DNA from: Haloterrigena sp. KLK7
GTDB lineage: Archaea; Halobacteriota; Halobacteria; Halobacteriales; Natrialbaceae
Length of the DNA stretch: 64,000 nt
Direction: 5' to 3'
Assembly (NCBI RefSeq): GCF_037914945.1
Contig: NZ_CP149787.1
Coordinates: 2,480,001 to 2,544,000, forward strand
Shown here: piece after piece, positions 33,929-43,310 of the stretch
Position numbering within the stretch: the first letter of the stretch is position 1
Layout: each line of letters begins with the position of its first letter
Program-made: the position numbers and the translations under genes
Notes under the pieces: model-generated
Told to the model about the DNA's origin: nothing
Database searches by the model: none
What the model saw: the letters and a program-made list of their open reading frames with translations, nothing else

Positions 33929-34075
33929 CGCGTCAGTCCGTACCCAGTCGCTCGGGATAAGGGACCGGCCTGACGTTGAACGGTCCGTTCGACGCGTTAG
34001 AACGTCGCACACCGGTGGTTCCGACGCGATCGGTCCGCTCGAGCCTGCGCACCTGACCGCCGCTCGCTGCGCGCG

Positions 34076-34738
34076 TTAGTCCGGGCGTCCGTCGCTGCGA
34101 AACGCGGCGTCGATCGTCCGCGCCCGCGTCTCACCGATCCCCTCGATCTCCGTGAGGTCCTCGAGCGAGGCCTCGAGCAGCGCCTCGACGGTGGGGTACC
34201 GCTCGTAGAGCGTCGCGGCGAGTTCGGGACCGATCCCCTCGATACAGCCGTACATGCGCTTGGTCGTGGGTTCGCGGCGGCTCGCGACGGAGCCCACCGG
34301 AAGTCGGCGAGTCGAGGGTTCCTCGAGGTGCTTTCGGCCGAGCCGAATCGCGTAGTCGACGAGGTGCGCGCGGTCCGTACAGGGGACGACCGGCACCTCG
34401 TGGCGGGCCGTGATCGAGGCCATCGAGCCCCGGACCGACTCGGGGGAGACGGCCGTCCGCAGGGTCGCGAGGTCGGCGAAGTCGCCCTCGAGGAGGACGT
34501 AGGAGTGGTCGTAGGCGGCGGCCATGCGCTCGACCTGATCGGTGAGGTCAGACCCCGATCGCCCCATCGCACTGTTGACGTAGTCTCGCAGGGTCTTGCG
34601 TTCGATGCCGACGGAATCGATCGCGAGGTCGCCGGTCGACAGTCGGTCGACGACGACCTCCGTCACGTCGGGGTGGTCGCGGACCGCCTCGACGAGGCCC
34701 GCGGGCTCCCGATCGTCGACGGTGACGGCGACGCGCAT
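34076..34738 (-). CDS. ERCC4-type nuclease with helix-hairpin-helix (XPF/Hef-like)
   Basis: A 220-residue protein. The nuclease core has VTVDDREPAGLVEAV at residue 5, LAIDSVGIERKTLRDYVNS with the ERK-x3-D active site near residues 46-52, and a helix pair. The C-terminal 60 residues hold tandem helix-hairpin-helix motifs (CIEGIGPELAATLYERY, LTEIEGIGETRARTI) that bind branched DNA. It lacks the helicase of Hef. It probably cuts flaps, forks or joints during repair. The gene is divergent from the Bat-like gene. Confidence 0.87.
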   Translation of the reverse strand: MRVAVTVDDREPAGLVEAVRDHPDVTEVVVDRLSTGDLAIDSVGIERKTLRDYVNSAMGRSGSDLTDQVERMAAAYDHSYVLLEGDFADLATLRTAVSPESVRGSMASITARHEVPVVPCTDRAHLVDYAIRLGRKHLEEPSTRRLPVGSVASRREPTTKRMYGCIEGIGPELAATLYERYPTVEALLEASLEDLTEIEGIGETRARTIDAAFRSDGRPD

Positions 34739-34847
34739 ACGCGGTCGAAGGGCCTCGAGACGGGTACGGATATCGGTTCGCCGGCGTCGTCTCGCGAACC
34801 GAACCGAAGCGATGGGTTCTATCCCTCCGAGCCCCTACACACGGCGA

Positions 34848-37829
34848 ATGGATTCCGAAGGGATCGTCGACGGCGCGACGGTGCTCGTCGTCGACCCGAC
34901 CGAGGGCGCCGCCGGGTCGCTCGCCGACTCGAGCAGCGCCGGACGCGCAGCACGAACCGGTCCCGAGGTACAGCGCGTCTCGAGCGCGACTGCGGCGCTC
35001 GAGGCCGTCGAAACGCAGTCCGCTGACTGCGTCGTCACCGCACAGGCGCTGTCGGACGAGACCGGCCTCGATCTCGTCGAACGGATTCGCGAGCGGGATC
35101 CCGACCTTCCGATCGTCCTCGCGCCTCGCGACGGGAACGGCGACGAGCGGCTCGCCGGCGAGGCGATCGCCGCGGGCGTCTCGGAGTACGTGCCGGCCGA
35201 TTGCGCTGACTCGGACCTCGAGGCGGCCGTCGAACGGGCGATCGAGGCGGGCTGCGACCGGCGCGAGCGCCGCCAGCGCGCCCGCCAGTTCGGGGCAGTG
35301 TTCGATGATCCCGAGACGTACGTGTGGGTACTGGAGCCGGACGGACGGGTGAGTCGGGCCAACGAGACCGCACTCGAGGCGATCGGAGCGACGGACGCGG
35401 TCGAGTCACCGCCCGACGCCGACGTGCGCGGGCGGCCGTTCGCGGACCTGCCGCTGTGGCGCCGTCTGGAGGAGGACCGATCGACGATCCGGACTGCGGT
35501 CGAACGAGCGGCCGACGGGACGATCGTGCATCGGGAGGTAACCCTCGCGGTCGGCGGTCGGACGAACGGCGCCGGTTCCGGCGTCGAACTCGAGGACGAC
35601 GAGGGCGGTAAGTCGCGGACGCTCGAGGTAACGGTCCGGCCCGTTCGCGACGAGTCGGGGACCGTCGTCTCCCTGCTCGCGCGGGCGAGCGACGTCACCG
35701 AGCGCGCCCGCCTCGAGCGCGAACTGCGCGAGTCGGAGGAGCTCCACCGGGTGACACTGAACAACATGACCGACACCGTCCTCATCACGGACGACGACGG
35801 GGCGTTCACCTACGTCTGTCCGAACGTCCACTTCATCTTCGGCTACACCGACGACGAGATCCACGAACTGGGCTCGATCGACGAACTCCTCGGCCCGGAC
35901 CTCTTCGACCGCGAGGAACTGGAACGGGAGGGCGTCCTGACCAACATCGAGTGTACGGCGACCGACAGGGCCGGGCGGGAGCACACGCTGCTGGTCAACG
36001 TCCGCGAGGTGTCGATCCAGGGCGGGACGACCCTCTACAGCTGTCGCGACGTCACCACGCGCAAGCGCCGCGAGGAGGCCCTGACCGCCCTCCACCGGAC
36101 CGCGCGCGAACTGCTCTACGCCGAGAGCGACCGCGAGATCGCCGACCGCGTGGCGGCCGACGCCGCCGACGTGCTCGGCCTCGAGGCCAGCGGCGTCTAC
36201 CTCTTCGACGGCGACGAGAACGTCCTCGAGCCGGTCGCCGCCTCGCCGGGGATGAACCGCCTCCACGGACCGCTCTCGAGCCACCGGGTCGGCGAGGACA
36301 GCGTCTCGGGACGGGCCTTCGTCGACGGCGAGTCCCGCTTCTTCGCGGACGTCCGCGACGCCGAGGCGCTGGCGGATCCGACGACCGATATCAGGGGTGC
36401 GGCGGTCGTCCCGCTCGGCGACCACGGCGTCTTCCTCGCGGGGTCGTCGGAGATCGACGCGTTCGACGACGTCGACCGCGAACTGACCGACCTGCTGGCG
36501 GCGACGGCCGAGGCGGCGCTCGATCGGGTCGAACGGGAGCGGTCCCTCCGCGAGCGCGACCGGGAACTCAAGCGCCAGAACCGCCGGCTCACGCGGCTCG
36601 ACCGGATCAACGAGATCATCCGCGAGATCGACGCGGCGCTGGTCCGGGCCGAGACCCGCGAGGAGATCGAGACCGCCGTCTGCGAGCGGCTGACCGCCGC
36701 CGACCGGTTCGCGTTCGCCTGGATCGGGACGACCGACGCGCCGGGCGAGCGACTCGAGCCGAGCACCCACGACGGGACCGGCCGCGGCCGGGACTACCTC
36801 GACGGCGTCTCGCTCTCGCTGGCCGAGGCGGCCGAACCCGCGGCCCGCGCGGCGGCCGACGGCGAGACGACGGTCGTCTCGAACGTCGCCGACCGGCTCC
36901 GCGAGGAGTCGTGGCGCTCGGAGGCCCTCGCGCGGGAGTACCAGTCCGTCGCGGGCGTGCCGCTGGCCTACGACGAGTTCACCTACGGCGTCCTGGCCGT
37001 CTACGCGGATCGACCCGACGCGTTCGACGAGGTCACGCGGAGCGTCCTCGCGGAACTCGGCGAGACGATCGCCTCCGCCATCGCCGCCGTCGAGCGCAAA
37101 CGGGCGCTGCTGACGGACTCCCGGACCCGCCTCGAGTTCGACGTCGGCGACGACGGGTTCGTCTTCTCCCGGCTGGCCCGGCGGGCCGACTGCGTCCTCT
37201 CGTTCGACGGCGGCGTCCGCCTCCACGAGGACGGCGCCGCGGTGTTCGCGACCGTCGAGGGAGCCCCGGTAGATGCCGTCGCGGACGCGGCCGCCGACCT
37301 CGTGGCCGTCGAGGGCGCTCGAGCGGTCGGCGCCGGAGACGGCGGGGCGGACGCCGCGGACGACCGCGGCGGAACGGTCCTCCTCGAGCTGGCGCCGCCG
37401 TTTCTGGCGCTGCGCCTCGCGGATCACGGCGTCGTGCTCCGCAGCGTCGAAGCGTCACCGGACGGTGCGCGCGTCGTCGTCGACGTGCCGCCGACCGTCG
37501 ACGCGGGCAACAGCGTCGATATCGTCTCCAACGCGTTCGCCGACGTCGAACTCCGCGCCAAGCGGACCGTCGAGCGAACGACCGCGCGCGACCTCCGGAC
37601 CGAACTGCTCGAGCGACTCACCGAGCGGCAACTCGAGGTGGTCCAGTTGGCCTACTACGGCGGCTACTTCGAGTCACCTCGAGAGCAGTCGGGCGAGGAG
37701 ATGGCCGACGCGCTCGGCATCTCCTCGGCCGCGTTCTACCGCCACGTCCGTGCCGTCCAGCGGAAACTCTTCGTGCTCCTGTTCGACGAACTCGGTCTAC
37801 CGGCAAACACTGCGTCGGGGGTTGAATAG
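34848..37829 (+). CDS. Bat-like multidomain regulator with degenerate receiver
   Basis: A 993-residue cytoplasmic regulator. Order: receiver-like domain (10-125), PAS (about 147-290), PAS (296-405), GAF (408-561), GAF (579-750), a beta-rich domain (about 755-905), and an HTH_10 bacterioopsin-activator DNA-binding domain (about 920-985: LTERQLEVVQLAYYGGYFE, EEMADALGISSAAFYRH). In the receiver, the phospho-acceptor Asp is replaced (CVVTAQALSDETG, Ala where Asp is expected) and the acidic pair is reduced (VVDPTEG), so phosphorylation is unlikely. ATG 34848 is chosen because the upstream in-frame stretch is basic and antisense to the ERCC4 gene. Confidence 0.87.
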   Translation: MDSEGIVDGATVLVVDPTEGAAGSLADSSSAGRAARTGPEVQRVSSATAALEAVETQSADCVVTAQALSDETGLDLVERIRERDPDLPIVLAPRDGNGDERLAGEAIAAGVSEYVPADCADSDLEAAVERAIEAGCDRRERRQRARQFGAVFDDPETYVWVLEPDGRVSRANETALEAIGATDAVESPPDADVRGRPFADLPLWRRLEEDRSTIRTAVERAADGTIVHREVTLAVGGRTNGAGSGVELEDDEGGKSRTLEVTVRPVRDESGTVVSLLARASDVTERARLERELRESEELHRVTLNNMTDTVLITDDDGAFTYVCPNVHFIFGYTDDEIHELGSIDELLGPDLFDREELEREGVLTNIECTATDRAGREHTLLVNVREVSIQGGTTLYSCRDVTTRKRREEALTALHRTARELLYAESDREIADRVAADAADVLGLEASGVYLFDGDENVLEPVAASPGMNRLHGPLSSHRVGEDSVSGRAFVDGESRFFADVRDAEALADPTTDIRGAAVVPLGDHGVFLAGSSEIDAFDDVDRELTDLLAATAEAALDRVERERSLRERDRELKRQNRRLTRLDRINEIIREIDAALVRAETREEIETAVCERLTAADRFAFAWIGTTDAPGERLEPSTHDGTGRGRDYLDGVSLSLAEAAEPAARAAADGETTVVSNVADRLREESWRSEALAREYQSVAGVPLAYDEFTYGVLAVYADRPDAFDEVTRSVLAELGETIASAIAAVERKRALLTDSRTRLEFDVGDDGFVFSRLARRADCVLSFDGGVRLHEDGAAVFATVEGAPVDAVADAAADLVAVEGARAVGAGDGGADAADDRGGTVLLELAPPFLALRLADHGVVLRSVEASPDGARVVVDVPPTVDAGNSVDIVSNAFADVELRAKRTVERTTARDLRTELLERLTERQLEVVQLAYYGGYFESPREQSGEEMADALGISSAAFYRHVRAVQRKLFVLLFDELGLPANTASGVE

Positions 37830-37920
37830 TGAACCCCAGTCGGTCGCCGACGCTAGCTATCCTACGGATATTCCTATCCTAATATCCTTATTATTCCTAA
37901 GTGCCGTGACCGACCTTTCC

Positions 37921-38061
37921 ATGAAAGACGTTCCGTTCGACCCCGACGAGGAATCGACGTACGAGTGCTTCGACTGCGGGACCGTCGTCCGCGCGGCGAC
38001 GGCGACGACCTGCCCCGATTGCGGCGGCGATCTGCGCAATCGAGGCACACCGATCGAATAA
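37921..38061 (+). CDS. Rubrerythrin-like mini zinc/iron protein
   Basis: A 46-residue protein with two CxxC knuckles ([10 protein letters not shown] and [10 protein letters not shown]) spaced as in a rubredoxin-like or zinc-ribbon fold; databases call this haloarchaeal type rubrerythrin-like. ATG 37921 follows a CCTTATTATTCC AT-rich element by about 27 bases. It precedes gdhB by only 17 bases on the same strand, so the two are probably co-transcribed. A redox or metal role with GdhB is inference. Confidence 0.75.
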   Translation: MKDVPFDPDEESTYECFDCGTVVRAATATTCPDCGGDLRNRGTPIE

Positions 38062-38078
38062 CCTCGCCCTCGATTCAC

Positions 38079-39404
38079 ATGGCCTCGAATCAGCAGTCGA
38101 CGGTACCCGCCGAGGAGCACCGCTCGGCCGACTCGACCGAACCCGAAACCGCCCTCGAGACCGCGCGCAGGCAACTCGAGCGGGCCGCGACCCACCTCGA
38201 GATCGACGACGCCGTCCTCGAGCGGCTCAAACACCCCGCGGCGGTCCACGAGGTGGCCGTTCCGCTCGAGCGCGACGACGGGAGCGTCGACGTCTTCACC
38301 GGCTACCGCGCCCAGCACGACAGCGTGCGCGGGCCGTACAAGGGCGGGCTCCGCTACCATCCCGAGGTCACGCGCGACGAGTGCGTCGGCCTCTCGATGT
38401 GGATGACCTGGAAGTGCGCCGTGATGGATATCCCCTTCGGGGGCGCGAAGGGCGGCGTCGTGGTCGATCCCAAGTCGCTCTCCGACGCCGAGACCGAACG
38501 GCTCACGCGCCGCTTCGCACAGGAGATCCGCGACGTGATCGGACCGACGACGGACATCCCGGCGCCCGACATGGGGACCGGGCCGGAGACGATGGCCTGG
38601 CTGATGGACGCCTACAGCATGCAGGAGGGCGAGACGATTCCGGGCGTCGTCACCGGGAAACCGCCCGTCGTCGGCGGCTCCCACGGCCGCGAGGAGGCGC
38701 CGGGCCGCAGCGTCGCCATCGTCACCCGGGAGACCTGCGACTACTACGGCTACCCGCTCGAGGACACGACCGTCGCCGTGCAGGGCTTCGGCAGCGTCGG
38801 CGCCAACGCGGCGCGCCTGCTCGAGGACTGGGGCGCGACCGTCGTCGCCGTCTCGGACGTCAACGGCGCGGTCTACGATCCCGACGGAATCGACGTCGCC
38901 GCCATCCCCTCCCACGACGAGGAGCCCGAGGCGGTCACCAGCTACGCGGCCGACCTCGATCCCGACGCCGACGTCGACCGACTCTCGAACGAGGAACTGC
39001 TGGAACTCGACGTCGACGTGCTGATCCCGGCGGCCGTCGGCAACGTCATCACCGCCGACAACGCCGACGCGATCGCGGCCGATATCGTCGTCGAGGGCGC
39101 CAACGGCCCGACCACGTTCGCCGCCGCCGCTATTCTCGAGGAGTGTGGGATCCACGTCGTCCCCGACATCCTCGCCAACGCCGGCGGCGTCACCGTCTCG
39201 TACTTCGAGTGGCTCCAGGACATCAACCGCCGCGCCTGGAGTCTCGAGCGCGTCCACGAGGAACTCGAGACCGAGATGGTCGACGCCTGGTCGGCCGTCC
39301 GCGACGTGGTCGAGGCGAAGGACCTGACGTGGCGCGACGCCGCCTACGTCGTCGCGCTCTCGCGGGTCGCCGAGGCCCACGAAGCGCGCGGGCTCTGGCC
39401 CTGA
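38079..39404 (+). CDS. gdhB: Glutamate dehydrogenase GdhB
   Basis: A 441-residue Glu/Leu/Phe/Val dehydrogenase. Substrate motifs are [17 protein letters not shown] near residue 90 and [17 protein letters not shown] with the catalytic Lys near 122, then [17 protein letters not shown]. The nucleotide loop is [16 protein letters not shown] near residue 234 and the end of the fold contains [15 protein letters not shown]. It interconverts 2-oxoglutarate plus ammonia and glutamate; cofactor preference cannot be read. It has an N-terminal acidic extension of about 25 residues. Haloarchaea often have several paralogues; the symbol gdhB is by similarity. Confidence 0.92.
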   Translation: MASNQQSTVPAEEHRSADSTEPETALETARRQLERAATHLEIDDAVLERLKHPAAVHEVAVPLERDDGSVDVFTGYRAQHDSVRGPYKGGLRYHPEVTRDECVGLSMWMTWKCAVMDIPFGGAKGGVVVDPKSLSDAETERLTRRFAQEIRDVIGPTTDIPAPDMGTGPETMAWLMDAYSMQEGETIPGVVTGKPPVVGGSHGREEAPGRSVAIVTRETCDYYGYPLEDTTVAVQGFGSVGANAARLLEDWGATVVAVSDVNGAVYDPDGIDVAAIPSHDEEPEAVTSYAADLDPDADVDRLSNEELLELDVDVLIPAAVGNVITADNADAIAADIVVEGANGPTTFAAAAILEECGIHVVPDILANAGGVTVSYFEWLQDINRRAWSLERVHEELETEMVDAWSAVRDVVEAKDLTWRDAAYVVALSRVAEAHEARGLWP

Positions 39405-39525
39405 ACGGCGCGCTCCTCGCTTCTCGGTTCCGCATCGACCTCCGTCGGCCGGCGACTCTCCCGCGGGGACCCCCGGCGCGGTCGGGTCACCGTTTCAAGG
39501 CCGTGGCGAGCGTACCACGACGAGC

Positions 39526-40323
39526 ATGTCCGCCCAGGGAACCATCACGATCGTTCCGAGCGTCCACTTCTCGCCGACCCACCGGCGTCGAGTCCGGTCG
39601 ACGATCCGCGAGACCGAGCCCGACGTCGTCGCCGTCGAACTCGACGAGCGGCGGTACGACCGCCTCGAGGAGCGAAGCGGCCGAAGCCCCCTCGAACTGG
39701 CCCGGGAGTTGCCGCCGGCGACGGCGGCGGCCTACACCGTTCTGCAGGCGATCCAGCGGACCGTCGTCCGGCTGTACGGGCTCGACCCCGGGCAGACCGA
39801 CATGGAGGCGGCCGTCGAGACCGCGGCCGAACTGGAGCTCGACGTCGCGCTGATCGACGATCCGATCGCGGAGACGCTCTCCGCGCTCGCCGACCGCGTC
39901 GGACCGGAACTGCTCCCGAAACTGGTCGCCCGCACCCAGCGGATGGGGCCGGGCCAGCAGGCCCAACAGCTCGACCTGCTGACGACGTCGTTCGAGGAGA
40001 TCACCAGCGGCGAGGACGTCCAGCCGGCGATCGAACAGATGCGGCTGCTCCTCCCGGAACTGACTGAGGTCATGATCGACCGCCGCGATCGATCGATGGG
40101 CCGGCGGCTCCACGCGCTCCGCCGCGAGGGTCACGACGTCGTCGCCGTCGTCGGCGCGGGCCACCATCTGGGCATCAAGCGGACGCTCGAGGACCTCGAG
40201 ACGCGGGATCGCGAGTCGGAGGCCCTCGAGTCGGCGGCCGCCGAGACCCGGAACGTCGACGCCGACGCGGTCGTTCCGATCCGGTCGCCCACCCGGAGCG
40301 TCACCCGGATCCCGATCGAGTGA
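39526..40323 (+). CDS. TraB/PrgY-type domain protein without the membrane part
   Basis: A 265-residue protein resembling the TraB/TIKI superfamily. TITIVPSVHFSPTHRRRVRS with the first conserved His sits at residue 6, PDVVAVELDERRYDRL near residue 33, and VVAVVGAGHHLGIKRTLEDL with the GxxH motif near residue 208. Bacterial relatives degrade or block peptide signals and most archaeal members have four membrane helices at the C-terminus; those helices are missing here. It may be a soluble metallopeptidase-like protein. ATG 39526 follows a CCGTTTCAAG element by about 30 bases. Confidence 0.78.
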   Translation: MSAQGTITIVPSVHFSPTHRRRVRSTIRETEPDVVAVELDERRYDRLEERSGRSPLELARELPPATAAAYTVLQAIQRTVVRLYGLDPGQTDMEAAVETAAELELDVALIDDPIAETLSALADRVGPELLPKLVARTQRMGPGQQAQQLDLLTTSFEEITSGEDVQPAIEQMRLLLPELTEVMIDRRDRSMGRRLHALRREGHDVVAVVGAGHHLGIKRTLEDLETRDRESEALESAAAETRNVDADAVVPIRSPTRSVTRIPIE

Positions 40324-40332
40324 CCGCCGCCG

Positions 40333-40962
40333 TCAGCGCTCGAGGTAGTCGATCGCCTCGCTGTCGCTGACCTGCCCGAACTCGCGGTAGAACTGGCCGA
40401 CCGCGCGGAACGAGTCGGGCGTCTCGAGCGCGATCACCTCGTCGGCCTCGCGCTCGAGGTCGGCGACGCCGCTGGGCGATCCGACCGGGACCGCCAGGGC
40501 GACGGAGTCGGCGCCCGCCTCCCGTACCTGCCGGAGACAGGCCGTCGCGGTCGCCCCGGTCGCGACGCCGTCGTCGACGACGACGACGCGTTTCCCCTCG
40601 AGATCGGGCAGTCCCCGCCGATCTCGCGGCCGGTAGCGATCGGCCTTCTCGCGCGCGTTTTCGGCCTCCTCCTCGCGGACCTCCTCGAGGTACGCCTCCG
40701 AGACGTCGAGTCGGTCGAGGAGGTCGTCGTTGTACCAGACGCTGCCGTCGCTGGCCACCGCGCCGATCGCCAGTTCGGGGTTCTCCGGCGCGCCCAACTT
40801 CCGCGCGACCACCACGTCGAGGTCGGCCTCGAGCGCGTCCGCCACCGGCCGCGCGACGGGTAAGGCGCCGCGGGGAATCCCGAGGACGACGTCGGCCTCG
40901 AGGCCCCGGGACTCGAGTTCGGCGGCGAGCCGTTCGCCGGCGTCGGTTCTGTCGTCGAACAT
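40333..40962 (-). CDS. Phosphoribosyltransferase-family protein
   Basis: A 209-residue type I PRTase fold. DVVLGIPRGALPVARPVADAL lies near residue 31, VVVARKLGAPENPELAIGAV near 57, and the PRPP loop VVVVDDGVATGATATACL near residue 132. This matches the broad family often annotated as putative phosphoribosyltransferase; no purine/pyrimidine specificity can be assigned. ATG 40962 is chosen over GTG 40983 because a GCATAGTATG element sits 21-31 bases upstream. It is convergent with the TraB-like gene, only 9 bases between stops. Confidence 0.8.
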   Translation of the reverse strand: MFDDRTDAGERLAAELESRGLEADVVLGIPRGALPVARPVADALEADLDVVVARKLGAPENPELAIGAVASDGSVWYNDDLLDRLDVSEAYLEEVREEEAENAREKADRYRPRDRRGLPDLEGKRVVVVDDGVATGATATACLRQVREAGADSVALAVPVGSPSGVADLEREADEVIALETPDSFRAVGQFYREFGQVSDSEAIDYLER

Positions 40963-41095
40963 GGCCCTAGCTAGGACGGCCACATACTATGCCTTAGTGT
41001 GGCACACGACGGGATCGACGACGGTGAGGAGACCACCTGCGGTGGCGCGCGCTGAAGACGCACTCGAGTCTCTGCGAGAGTGCGTCGTCGACACC

Positions 41096-41163
41096 GTGCG
41101 AGGGATGAGCGAACAACGTGAGCGAATCGGCTGGGGAGGGTGTGGCAATTCCCCGTCGCCAGT
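41096..41163 (-). repeat. Dispersed intergenic repeat, copy B (inverted)
   Basis: On the minus strand: GGCGACGGGGAATTGCCACA, then CCCTCCCCAGCCGATTCGCTC-type core (20 of its bases identical to copy A), then GTTCGCTCATCCCTCGCAC. A 15-base part (GCGAACAACGTGAGC, 41109-41123) also appears inverted at 25407-25421 beside the tRNA-Tyr. The surrounding gap 40963-41293 (331 bases) shows no gene on either strand. Confidence 0.65.
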
Positions 41164-41293
41164 CGTCGCAGAACGCTCGAGGGCGTGGTGTCGGATACCG
41201 ATTCGAGTCCGGCACCGAACGCGATAGTCTCGTCCGTATAGAACCAGAATTCGCCTGCCGAACGGCTACCCGTCGCGGGTCTGGACCTGCGGT

Positions 41294-42067
41294 ATGGGAC
41301 GGCTCCAGCGAACGCTCTCGAACATCTCCGAGGAAGAGATCGACAACGGCCGGATCGGTATCGTCGCCGGCGCGATCGAGTACCCCAACCAGCCGGTGCT
41401 CGTCGGTCGCGCGGCGCTCCGAACGGGCTCCGACCACGTCCGGACGTTCGTCCCCGATCCGATCTACGAGATCGTCGCGGGTCAGGACCCGAACCTGCTG
41501 GTCGACCGCTACGCGGGCGAACAGTTCGAGGAGAGCGCCGTCGAACGCACCCGCGAGATGAGCGAGTGGGCCGATGCGCTCGTCATCGGCCCCGGGCTGG
41601 TCGACGCCGATCCCGAAGCCGTCTGCGAGGCGATCGACACCATCGACGTCCCGATGGTCGTCGACGCTCTCGCGCTCGAACCGTCGCTCGACGCCGACCT
41701 CTCGAACGCCGTGCTCACGCCGAGCAGCAAGGAGGTCGGACCGATCACCGACGAGTACGGCTCGCTCGAGGCGTTCTCGGAGGAGACCGGCGCCGTCGTC
41801 ACCCTGACCGGCGATATCGACGAGATCGTCGCCGGCGGCGAGCGGCTCGAAAACGAGACGGGGACGTCGGCGATGACCGTCGCCGGGACCGGCGACACGA
41901 TGGTCGGCATCGTCGCCTCGCTGCTCGGACAGGGGATGGACCGGCGCGAAGCGGCCGAACTGGGCGCGTGGATCCTCGGGAAGACCGGCGAACTCGCGAC
42001 CGCCGACCACGGGCCGGGCGTCGTCGCGACCGACGTGATCGAGCGGATTCCGGACACGATCCGCTGA
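41294..42067 (+). CDS. ADP-dependent NAD(P)H-hydrate dehydratase (NnrD-like)
   Basis: A 257-residue ribokinase-fold protein corresponding to the C-terminal half of YjeF. GIVAGAIEYPNQPVLVGRAAL is at residue 22, DALVIGPGLVDADPE near 96, and the nucleotide signature MTVAGTGDTMVGIVASLLGQ near residue 195 with the catalytic Asp in GTGD. It repairs damaged NAD(P)HX at the expense of ADP. The NAD(P)HX epimerase, which is often fused in front, is absent, so the protein is a single-domain form. The usual GxGD surroundings are slightly different (DTMVGI). Confidence 0.83.
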   Translation: MGRLQRTLSNISEEEIDNGRIGIVAGAIEYPNQPVLVGRAALRTGSDHVRTFVPDPIYEIVAGQDPNLLVDRYAGEQFEESAVERTREMSEWADALVIGPGLVDADPEAVCEAIDTIDVPMVVDALALEPSLDADLSNAVLTPSSKEVGPITDEYGSLEAFSEETGAVVTLTGDIDEIVAGGERLENETGTSAMTVAGTGDTMVGIVASLLGQGMDRREAAELGAWILGKTGELATADHGPGVVATDVIERIPDTIR

Positions 42068-42139
42068 GGACCGCACGGATTCCGACTCCCCCCGCCACGG
42101 GAAAGCATTACTTCTCGCTCCGTCGTCACTTCGAGTGAG

Positions 42140-42835
42140 ATGCCCGACTCGAGCGCCGAACCCGCGACGCGGACGGAACAGGAGCACCGCCACGAGATCG
42201 CCCACCCAGTCTTCGCCGCGTGCTACGATCTGTGTCCGGAACCCGAGGAACTCGAGGCCCAGCGCGCGTACCTGGCGCGCGACCTCTCCGGACGCGTGCT
42301 CGAACTGGGCTGTGGAACCGGCGACATGTTCCCGTACGTCGTCGACGGCGCCGCCGGCGACCGCGACGACCTTGAGTACCACGCGATCGAACCGGACCCG
42401 CACATGCGAAAGCGGGCGGCCGACGCCGCTCGCGATTCGGGACTCGCGGTCGATCTCCGGGACGCCCGCGCCGAGTCGCTGCCCTATCCCGACGAGAGCT
42501 TCGACGTCGTCCTCGCCGGCGTCGTCTTCTGTACGATTCAGGACCCCGACGCGGCCCTCGAGGAGGTCGCCCGCGTGCTGAAACCGGGCGGCGAGTTCCG
42601 CTTCCTCGAGCACGTCCGCGCCGACGGCTGGCGCGGGAGCGGGCAGAAACTGCTCGATCCGCTCTGGCAGCGCGCGGCGGGAGGCTGTCACCTCACCCGC
42701 GAGACGGTCGAACGCTTCGTCGGTCACGAGGCGCTGGCCGTCGAGGAGGTCGATCGCCTCGACGTCGGCGTCTTTCCGGCGACGCCAGTCGTCCGCGGGA
42801 CGCTCCGCCGGCGACGGAACGGGGTTCTCGAGTAA
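42140..42835 (+). CDS. Class I SAM-dependent methyltransferase
   Basis: A 231-residue Methyltransf_11-type enzyme. The SAM loop is RVLELGCGTGDMFPYV near residue 52, motif II contains YHAIEPDPHMRKRA, and post motifs are DVVLAGVVFCTIQDPDAAL and LKPGGEFRFLEHVRADG. The C-terminal part (LLDPLWQRAAGGCHLTRET) resembles the METTL7/UbiE-like group that act on small lipophilic or thiol substrates. The substrate cannot be told. A GCATTACTTC element lies about 27 bases ahead of ATG 42140. Confidence 0.85.
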   Translation: MPDSSAEPATRTEQEHRHEIAHPVFAACYDLCPEPEELEAQRAYLARDLSGRVLELGCGTGDMFPYVVDGAAGDRDDLEYHAIEPDPHMRKRAADAARDSGLAVDLRDARAESLPYPDESFDVVLAGVVFCTIQDPDAALEEVARVLKPGGEFRFLEHVRADGWRGSGQKLLDPLWQRAAGGCHLTRETVERFVGHEALAVEEVDRLDVGVFPATPVVRGTLRRRRNGVLE

Positions 42836-42908
42836 CGCACCGCTATCGGCCGCTCGAGACCCGAGAACGACACCTCGGCGGTCTCGATCGAATCCGACGT
42901 CCACAGAC

Positions 42909-42948
42909 GGAACCGTTTCCCCGGAGTCTGCAGGTGGAACCGTTTCCC
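42909..42948 (+). promoter_or_regulatory. Direct repeat around the promoter of a small membrane protein gene
   Basis: GGAACCGTTTCCC occurs at 42909-42921 and 42936-42948, 27 bases apart. The second copy is positioned as a TATA region (about 27 bases before ATG 42972). GGAACCGTTTCC is also nearly self-complementary. It could be an operator or a duplicated promoter. Confidence 0.45.
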
Positions 42949-42971
42949 GCGCGTCCGTGGTAGGTGCAACT

Positions 42972-43250
42972 ATGTCCGAACCGGATCGAGAGCCGACGGA
43001 GAAACCGACGACCTCCAAGGAGGAGGCCGAGTCGGAGACGAAGTCGATGACCCGCAACTGGATCGGGATCGCGGTCGTCTCGATCCTGGCGCTGTGGCTG
43101 CTCGTGCTCGGGGCGATGCAGGCGACGGGGCTGGTCGATATCCTCGCCCCGATCGCCGACTCCGGAGCCACGCAGTGGGGCGTGTTCTTCGCCATGGCGA
43201 TCGTCCTGATCGTCCTCGCCGGCTGGAGCTGGAAGGCCATCGCCAACTGA
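42972..43250 (+). CDS. Small two-helix membrane protein
   Basis: A 92-residue protein: charged N-terminus with KEEAESETKSM, then two membrane helices (WIGIAVVSILALWLLVLGAM and TQWGVFFAMAIVLIVLAGW) and a very short end. No family was recognised. The ATG at 42972 is preferred to the upstream GTG at 42957 because it is the one spaced 27 bases from the repeated CCGTTTCCC element. Confidence 0.65.
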   Translation: MSEPDREPTEKPTTSKEEAESETKSMTRNWIGIAVVSILALWLLVLGAMQATGLVDILAPIADSGATQWGVFFAMAIVLIVLAGWSWKAIAN

Positions 43251-43310
43251 GGGCCGCGGCCGACGCGGCGACCGATCCGCACTGTTTTGCGGCCCGTCCG
43301 TCTCTCGCAG

